Assembly: GCA_010015655.1 (NCBI GenBank)
Contig: ML976798.1
Span: forward strand, 13,540 to 77,539
DNA from: Bimuria novae-zelandiae CBS 107.79
Taxonomy: Eukaryota > Ascomycota > Dothideomycetes > Pleosporales > Didymosphaeriaceae
DNA: 64,000 bases
Direction of reading: 5' to 3'
Below the pieces are notes generated by a model. The model had not been told where the DNA came from. It searched no databases and saw only the letters and a program-made list of their open reading frames with translations. The translations under genes and the position numbers were made by a program. This document shows positions 56,513 to 64,000 of this stretch, in pieces (the first letter of the stretch is position 1; the number at the start of each line of letters is the position of its first letter).

Positions 56513-59500
56513 TAGAGGGTAAGCTCCTTTAGCTGTTTCGCAGGGCGGTAAGTAAGGTCCCACTACATGTACCATTTTGACAACTTAGGCGAGCGGGCGC
56601 GCTACTAGTCTATCTTAGCGCTCCTAGTGTGGGCGCGGACGTCTAACTTAAGGCCTAAGACTATGGGCTTAGCTGCCATGCCGTATAGAGGTTAAGGGGA
56701 CTTTGCTACGTTGTTAGCTAGCTAATCTGCTAATTTATTCCCTTCTATTTCGCTATGACCTAGGGCCCACTAGATAGCAATGTCCAGATTCTCTATTGTC
56801 TCCTGGCACCTAACAAACGCCTACTATAAGGAGGGGGATAGGTTGCCTCTTATGCACTATATAACAGAAGTGCTATTAATATACATATATATGCGTTTTA
56901 GCTAGTAGGCGGGCGTATTAAGTGTATAGGCGAGTCCTTGCTACGCGCTAATAGCTTTAGTATTAAAAATATAGGACTTAGGGTTAAGAGAGCTATTACT
57001 TTATAAGGTAAGGGCCTACCCTTTATATATAGCGTAGCTGTATGTAACGTGCTTAACGCCATTAATCTATTATTTAAAGCTATTTAAGAAGATAGTAATA
57101 GCGATTAGCGAAAGGAGAGCCTACTACTCCTTAAAGTAATAGGCGGCGTCCTTCTTGGCCACTTGGCCTATAGGGTTAGTGTGGCTCCCGGGGGAGTAGT
57201 GGGGGGCGCGGAACTCCGATTGGGGTACTAGGTCGAAGATCTGTGCGAGTTACTATACTTTTAAGCAGGCTCTCTGTAGGAGGCCTGCGCCTTGGCCTCT
57301 TCTAACTATAGGCAGGAGGGTCCTAGCAGTTAGCAGGTGTTTATTATTAATTATTAGTAAGTATACCGCAAAGTAAAGCTTATATATCTTAAGTGCTACT
57401 ACTACTAAAGGGAGTCCTGCGTCCCAAAAGATAGTAGTGGTAGGTGTAGTCTAATAGGCTAGTATAATAGCTTTATATACTTGCTTAAGGACTTTATTAA
57501 GTGCGTTAATATGCTAGCCTAGTTAGGTGCTTACCTTAGCGCTTTTCGATTAGCATATAATTCTAGAGGGCTTTATCCTGCCTCTATACCAGGCCTCCGC
57601 GCCGTACAGGAGTCGTGAGAGGACGCAGGAGATTACTACCTTGCGGAGGGACCCTAGTAGGGGGCCGTGTTTAATCCAAGCTAGGCTATAGATATAATAT
57701 GCGACTACCCTTATCTTAGCAGCGCGGGTCGCGACGTAGGCCTTAAAGGTAAGCTTCTAGTTAAACTACACGCTTAGCTAGCGCAGGGCCCTGTTCTCAC
57801 TCGTAGGGAGAATAGGGTATATAGTAAGGTTCTTATTAATAATATAAGGAGGGGCGTAGTCTCCTTTCTACCATGTAAGGTAGATTATTTTAAGCTTGTC
57901 TAGTAAGAAAGTAATCTTATTATCTACGCTATATTTATTAATCTTGTAAACGTCTTTAGCAAGTTATTTAATATTAAGGTTAAGACTATAAGAGGCTCTG
58001 TATAGGCAGATATTATTAGTATATCTAAATCGCAGCGTGGTGTCCTAGAGGAGGAGTTCCGCCAGGTATAGCATGTAGATAACAGGTGAAAAGGGGGAGC
58101 CCTGTGGGGTGCCGTAAGCCACTAGGTAGCGGCCAGATTAGTGTTAGCCGTAGCGAATAAGTATGTATTAGTTTGTAAGAATATTACGCGTAAGTATAAG
58201 AACTTTCTAGTGCTAATCTTGTCCTTTTATTTAGTATAGTAGTTAGTTAATAAGGAGGGCATTAAAGGCCCTAAGCACGTCTATAGTAACTATAGTAACG
58301 TGCTAGCTTTTACTAAAGGCTAGTTCTACTTCGTAGGTGAAGGCGGCAATTAAGTCTATAGCTAACCTTTTTAGCAGAGCCCCCCTATATTAGGGGCTTA
58401 GTACGCCGTGCAGCATAGCTAAGTGGGCTATACGCCAAGCGGCAATCTTTTTAAATCCCTTTTTAAGGTAGAGTAGCATAGCGAGGGGTCTTATAGAGCC
58501 TAGAACTATGTAGTCCTTCTTGCTAAGCTTCTTAATAAACATAATCTCTTCGTCCGTCTAGGCGGTAGGATAGTAATTAAGTTTAAGTAGGTTGTAGTAG
58601 ATATCGCAAACGTACTATTTAATATAGTTCTAGCATACTGTAAGTAGTTAGACAGTTATACTATTAGCGCCTAGTAAGGTGCTAGAGACCCTAATCACGC
58701 AGCGCTCCGTCTCTTTAATAGACAGGTACGTGTCCTAAGGGATAGTGGGGTTCTCTTATAGGGAGGGCAGTTCTGGCAGGTCGTCCTCCGCTATAAATCT
58801 ACAGAGCAGTGCTTGTTAAAGCATCTTAGCCTTATCTTTATCTTTAGTTACCTTTATGCCTCTAAAGACTATTAGTGCCTAGGTTCTAGTGGGTTCTAGC
58901 TTGTGCTAGTTAATAATTTAGAATAGTTCTTAGTCGTCTTTTATATTATTTATAGTATATTACTAGTATTCCTTCTTTATCTTATAAACTATTGCTAGGA
59001 AAGTGCGCGTCTCCTTAGAAGGGCCTTAGCTAGTGTGGCCGTCTAGCAAGTTTAAGTGTGTCTAGTAAGCTTATTTACAGGCGTTTATCCACTAAGGCGC
59101 TAAATAGCCTATCCCTCTTTTCTTCCTGCCTACTATCTTTAGGGCGTTAGTAAAGACTTCTTCTAAGGTAGTAACGCGCTTATTAACGTACTCGCGAGTG
59201 CATAGCCTGTCTAAGCTAGGAGTGCCCTTTATCCTATTAGTAATAGCATTAATAAATAGCGAGAGCTTCGTAGTAGGGACCTTATATTAAAACTAGTTAA
59301 GCGGCTCTTGTCCTCTTCTAGGTATTATAGTAACTAGCGTATTATAGTCTAAGCCGCAGTTTATATCCAATCGTATAGCTATGGTAGCGAAGGGGATGTT
59401 ACAAAAGGAGAGGTCTATAACATGCCCCGCACAGTGGGTAGGAACTCTAGGCTCGCTAATATAGTCTATGCCGCTGTTTATAGCCTATTAGGCTAGTTTA

Positions 59501-61833
59501 GCACCGCCGTGTGTAGTCGTGGCTCTAGGCTTAAACATGTCGTGTTTAGCGTTAAGGTCGCCCCTAGCAAGGCACCTGTTAGGCAGAGTAAGGTAAGTAA
59601 TATAGTTAAGAACAGGCGTAGTCAATAGCGCCTAGTAAATATTAAGTATTAAAATTCTATTAATATTAATCTACTATATATCCTAGTTATAAAGTAGAGT
59701 GCGTAGTATAATTTTTAATTAGTTGCCCTTATAGGTAAAGATAAGAACCTAGGGGCGTTCTACCTCCCAGGTCTCTTAGCTATCCTAGCTATCTACTAGT
59801 AGGTAAAGGTTATAGCTAAGGTGGTTTAAAGTGCGTGTACCTAGCCAGGTAGCCGGCTCTTGCATGCAAATAATATCGATACCCTTTATAAAAGTAATCT
59901 TAAGGGTGGCTATATGTGCTAGGCTACTTTTGCTAATATTTATCTAGTATACTTTAATATTAGGGTCCTTACGTAGGGTAAGTCTGCGGCGATTATTCCT
60001 TATTAACTTAAAGATTTATCCATAGTCTAGTCCTCCTATAAAGAGGACTAGGTGTAATCGTCCTGTCTCGCGCTTCTAGTAAAGAGTGTGGCAAGGTTTA
60101 GGCTATTGCTAATCGGCGTAGAGGATCGTACAGGCCTACTTAATAAGCGTAGGGCCACTTATCGTGAGGAGGTGTCAGGGTACGGGGTTAATTATTAAGG
60201 TCCCCTTAGGGGACGATAGCTTAGGGCCACTAGTTCTTGCTCTAGTCTAGTATTATCTTCTTTGCTAAGGGAGGTATCTTGGCCCTAGGCGGTGAGCTTG
60301 GGTTAAGGCTATAAGTTATATAGTTAGTTAAAGGCCTTCTATCCGGCGCGTTTTAGTATCGCTATTTTGTAGTAAGTTAGTTAGATAATATAACTATTCA
60401 CTCGCCTAGGTTTAACTAAGTAGGTAGGGTTATCTATAGTGTGTAGGCCGTGGTAGTTAGGGCATTATTACTTATAAGCGTAATTATCTCCTATTAGGCC
60501 TTCGTGCTTACTAGATTTCTTTTTATAGTTATAGTAACGGGGTGCGCGTGTGCAGCGTGCCACGTTATAGTAGCCCTAATAGTTAGGGTTATAGTATTTT
60601 ATAGCCCGCTTCTTGCTTATCTCGCGGGATAGGTTACTAGCACTAAAGAGGTAAAAAGCCACCGCAGGCTTTTTAAAGGACACTATCTAGGTAGTATGTC
60701 TAAATTAATTAGGGCCGTGTTAGGAGGGGCGATAGTTTATAAGGTGTTATTTTATCTACGTATAGGCCTCTTCTACTATTATCTAGAGGGAGTAGGGCAC
60801 GTCTTCCCCTAGCAGCGAGCGATAGTTACTAGGTACTCTAGGTATAGCGTAGTTAACCTATCGCGTAGGCAACTTAGCGCTGTTAGCTTTAATAGATTTT
60901 ATTATTAATTCCTTCTTTTCCTGTTCTATAAGTTACTGTCGTATGTCGTTAGAGGCGGGGGTGATAGCCTACCTAGTGTAGGTCTTTATAGCCGTGGGGA
61001 TAGCGCTAAGATCGAGCCTTATAGCGGTATAGATAGCCGTTCGTATAGCGAAGGCAGAGATCTAGCCTAATTAGTTAGCTAGGTTCGCGACTATAAGTAG
61101 GATCTATAGGTCTATTACCTATTTAGGTGTAGTTTGCCACTTGGTCGCGAATATGGATTTCCTACTACTAGCTATAGTCGTGTATCTACTATCTTTATAG
61201 AAGGCGGACGCCACACTTGCCTACGTCCTTTAAGGCTAGGCAACAAGACCGCTATCGCTATCTATAGTATAGGTAGTAGTTGTCAAGTTATAGCTAGTCC
61301 TAACTATATTAGGGCGAAGGCTTAGCGTGGCCAAATTTTTTAGTATTTATATAAGGTAATTACAAAGGGTAGAGGTAGCCACTAGCTCCTTTAGGCACTT
61401 AAAATTAGTAATATAGTAGTTAATAGCTTTAGCTATAGCTATTATAACTTTTTTTTAGGTCTCTGTCGCCTTGCGCGTAGCTATAAGGTAGGAGTTAAGG
61501 GCACTAGCTATTATCTCCGTAGTAGCTTCTAGGCGGGTAGGCACGCCTCTACTAAAGGAAAGGCGTCTAGGAGGGCGGACATTAGTCTGTTAGCGCTTCC
61601 TAAAGGGGTGCTAGATATTAGTCTATCGCGTAGACTTAGAGTCTGGGGGGCAAGTCGCTATAGAGGCCCTTAGGAGGGGCCTCTAAGGCGTTTCTATTAC
61701 TATTATTAACCTACCGCACGCGTGCGGTGCCTGAGGATAGCTAGGAGTAGAATTTTAGGTGAAAGTAAGATAAACGGGATAAAAATTTCGTAATTTTACC
61801 ACTTTTCTCAAGATTCCAAAAGTTGGTGATGGT

Positions 61834-61848
61834 GAAGGCTATCACGTA
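61834..61848 (+). repeat. right copy of the LINE target duplication
   Basis: Exact repeat of 54568-54582 at the 5' end of the LINE. The host exon resumes after it with YKDRSTVSDFLGG. Confidence 0.92.
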
Positions 61849-64000
61849 CAAAGATCGAAGTACGGTATCAGATTTTCTTGGAGGAATGGCCTTTCGAACA
61901 AAGCTAAACTGCACTGGAATATTACATTGCGAACATCTTTCAAACGCGTTTCGCGAGTGCTATCACACAGAAGTTGATGAGGATATATATACAAAGATCC
62001 AACAGCTTCGTGTACGAGAACCAGACGAACCAAGGGGAATTAAGGAAGCTCGAGGGTAAACGCCAAAACATGATTAGATCCTCTTTGCAATCTGTTAACA
62101 AGAGTAGATTGTATTTTGGAGTTCTGAAGCGATTCCGTCTTGGAGCTTGTATCGATAGAAGGGATGACTGCAGGCCTGAGCTGATGCAATACCAGAAAGA
62201 TGTAAGTGCTGAAATCATGTTTAGATCACGTTAGTAACATGTTTAGTCTGTTGCTGGTGTAAGAAAGTGGTTTGTGAAGTGTGTGAATCATGTATATGCG
62301 AATCGGCATATTGAAACACACGAATTCTTCACTGTACCAAGCAAAGTTGATGTTGATTATCTTTTCAACATGTTTCATAACAGAATACCTGAGTTTGCAT
62401 CACCTATCTGCAATGTTGTTGAACCAAGAAATGCAAGAATCAAGAAATGTGGTATGTATTTTGGCAATATGATTCTATCACGTTCTAATCATGATACAGG
62501 CATCGAACACCCAACAGGCCAAGGCAGTATGAAGCAGCACAAAACGTGCTCTGTTACCTTTGATGTGGTAATTCCAGCCAATCTTGAGCACAATCCCTAC
62601 GCCGTTTTAATCATGTTTGGAACACATAACCATATTCCACCTCCTCCACATGTTACAAGAATGCAACAACTCCAGGATATTAAGAACGTCCTCCATCCAA
62701 TACTCACACCTCAACTCACAAGGGGTACGTATACGAGAACATGTTGTTACTATCATTATAACATGTTCCAGCGCAATTCCTTAATTCAACACAGCTCGCA
62801 GCGTTTCTCCACCTGAAAGGCTATCAAAGTATTGAGGACTTTAGTATCACATTTGCTAACAAAAATCGGTTGGATCGAATTATCACAAAGGAGAAACTAA
62901 TCATGTTTCCATATGGCACTGGAGTTGGTGGTGTAATGTATCAACAGCGACAGAAGGACCAATTCCCCGAATCGGTAAACCTGATTAAATCACGTTAGGA
63001 ACATGTTTACTAATAAAATCAGGCATATATTCGAAGAATCATATCATCAGCATCAGCCACTATTATAATTTGTATTTTTGATAGTGCAGCGAAGATTCTT
63101 GCTGATCAAGAGACATTTCAGATGGATATGTCATATGCGCGCTGTGAGTCACCTTGGAAAGAGCTTTTATTAGCCATATTCCACAGAAGTAGCGGAAAAC
63201 GTAGGTAACCATATTTAACTTATATTACTATCATGACTAACCCGACATAGTCATATCTCTTGGAAGGATCTTCACAGACAAGGAGTCGCCAGAGATTTAT
63301 CAAATTGGACTCACTGCCTTCTTTGGAATATGTTCAGAACGTGTTGGGAGACCAATTCAGTGGCACCACATACATAAACAGGGATTTGTTGGGGTAACTG
63401 TTGACATGGATAATAAACAGGCCAAAGGTATTTCTCTAAGATCATGATCGTAACACAACCGATTTACGTTTCCAGGTTTTGCGCTGTACCTGCAGTCAAT
63501 CGATCCCCATAAGCGCTCTCTGGACTTCCACATACAATCTACACTGCGATTCTGTGTAGCACATTTCAAACGAGGTGTAGAAAAGGCTACAATAGGAGAG
63601 ACTCGTGAACAAGACTCTTCATATGGGAGAATGATGCAGCTTCTTGACTGTCAAACACGAGATGAGTATCAACAGCTGGTTGAACTCTTAAGTAAGGACC
63701 TAATCATGATTGTATTATGATTCTAACATGGTTCAGTTACGCAAGAAACAAGAGAGAGTGTTCAAAACTGGGCAATCGATAAGAGATCTGTAAATACAGC
63801 CTCAGGAATTGCTCAGTGCTGTAGCAGGATCCCAAAACATAATTGGAATAAGTTGGAATCAACTTCTAATTCTGCTGAGCAACAGGGTAATAAATCATAT
63901 CGAAGTGGAAAAGGCCTTTCTTTACTGGCAGCAGTTACTGCGTGGGTATCTATTTAATCATGCTTACATCATGATGCTAACATAATAAAGGTCGCGAAAG

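Larger units (their letters stand above)
54583..61833 (-). mobile_element. Tad-like LINE retrotransposon, RIP-degraded
   Basis: Bounded by a 15-bp duplication (54568-54582, 61834-61848), with a (GTA)n tail at its 3' end. Minus-strand order: gag-like zinc knuckles around 60640-60430, the AP-type endonuclease around 60010-59650 (IDIICMQEPATWLGTRTLNH), reverse transcriptase around 58900-57990 (YGTPQGSPFSPVIYMLYLAE, with the active site decayed to YTNN), RNase H around 57130-56640 (NLDIAI-WALGHSEIEGNKLAD) and a C-terminal CCHC-like block at 55135-54860 (DAVTKCPCGADLAPDHIVHC). TAG stops at former Trp/Gln codons are everywhere except the last 300 bp. A Tc1 element sits inside its 3' part. Confidence 0.88.
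54160..64000 (+). pseudogene. multi-intron transposase-like gene, split by a LINE, runs off window
   Basis: Starts at ATG 54160 (MDGTHIFNPFPLAPSPLE). The coding frame is restored by at least eleven introns: 54271-54322, 54512-54556, 62056-62104, 62202-62246, 62452-62499, 62725-62771, 62975-63022, 63201-63250, 63428-63475, 63692-63736 and 63946-63990. Blocks in order: FRTKLNCTGILHCEHL, HTEVDEDIYTKI, GTHNHIPPPP, SAYIRRIISSASATIIICIF, ETFQMDMSYARC, ISLGRIFTDKESPEIYQI, GVTVDMDNKQAKGFALYLQ, RFCVAHFKRGVEK and KGLSLLAAVT. I recall this arrangement from large fungal families annotated as hypothetical; the spaced Asp residues suggest an RNase-H-fold, MULE-like transposase (inference). A 7.2-kb LINE disrupts exon 3. 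Apart from that the exons are not RIP-damaged. The third intron has an unusual AAGAG acceptor. Confidence 0.75.

Noticed and set aside
61823..61833. ATG at 61823 as the start of a separate gene
   Set aside because: These codons are the LINE end; the host exon starts at the target duplication and joins back to 54582.
62274..62816. Unspliced 180-codon frame as a complete protein
   Set aside because: It contains a 48-bp in-frame intron with GTATGT donor and ends in an unspliced intron; family blocks continue in the next exon.

Overview
The window looks like a transposon-rich, repeat-induced point mutation (RIP)-affected stretch of a filamentous ascomycete chromosome (Pezizomycotina; Dothideomycetes is my guess from gene style, not a demonstrated placement). 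Evidence: short 45-70 bp GT-AG introns, a HET-domain incompatibility gene, NLR-type NB-ARC/TPR remnants, Fot1/pogo, Tc1, hAT, Copia and Tad-like LINE elements, and long TA-rich tracts where transposon codons TGG and CAG have become TAG. No bacterial-style operons, rRNA or tRNA genes were seen.

Layout. 94-1855: RIP-killed pogo element. 2.6-9.4 kb: the gene-like part, with a four-exon orphan gene (2648-4120), a small two-helix membrane protein, a Bcs1-type AAA ATPase (5761-7062), a spliced orphan gene (7335-8013) and a convergent small SANT/Myb protein. 9.6-18 kb: broken fungal self-recognition genes, namely two NLR relics lying head to head and a HET-domain gene split by a 3.2-kb hAT element and a 128-bp hAT-like MITE. 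18.8-20.6 kb: Fot1-like element with one frameshift. 21.0-23.0 kb: OrsD-like/helicase-associated zinc-finger pseudogene. 23.7-24.4 kb: small SH3-like gene. 25.3-29.2 kb: a decayed pogo transposase and a second RIP-killed pogo element. 30.3-33.1 kb: two 142-bp MITEs of one family. 33.2-34.4 kb: an intact three-exon PD-(D/E)XK-like gene.

34.6-54.0 kb is nested transposons. One pogo copy is cut by a Tc1 element (holding the 640-bp N gap) and by Copia copy A. A second pogo copy (43291-53962) carries Copia copy B and a hAT element inside it. 54.2 kb to the window end is one multi-exon transposase-like gene whose third exon is split by a 7.2-kb Tad-like LINE with a 15-bp target duplication and a (GTA)n tail. 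That LINE in turn holds a nearly intact Tc1 element.

The two most interesting signals are (i) at least eleven 45-52 bp introns of the 54.2-64 kb gene, several sharing ATCATG/ACATGTT words and one pair a 20-bp near-identical block, resembling introner-like elements; and (ii) the HET gene, in which removing the two insertions and one copy of each 8-bp target duplication gives an uninterrupted 804-codon frame. The gene-like region probably encodes unrelated housekeeping and accessory functions; I see no co-operating pathway beyond the cluster of incompatibility/NLR-type genes.
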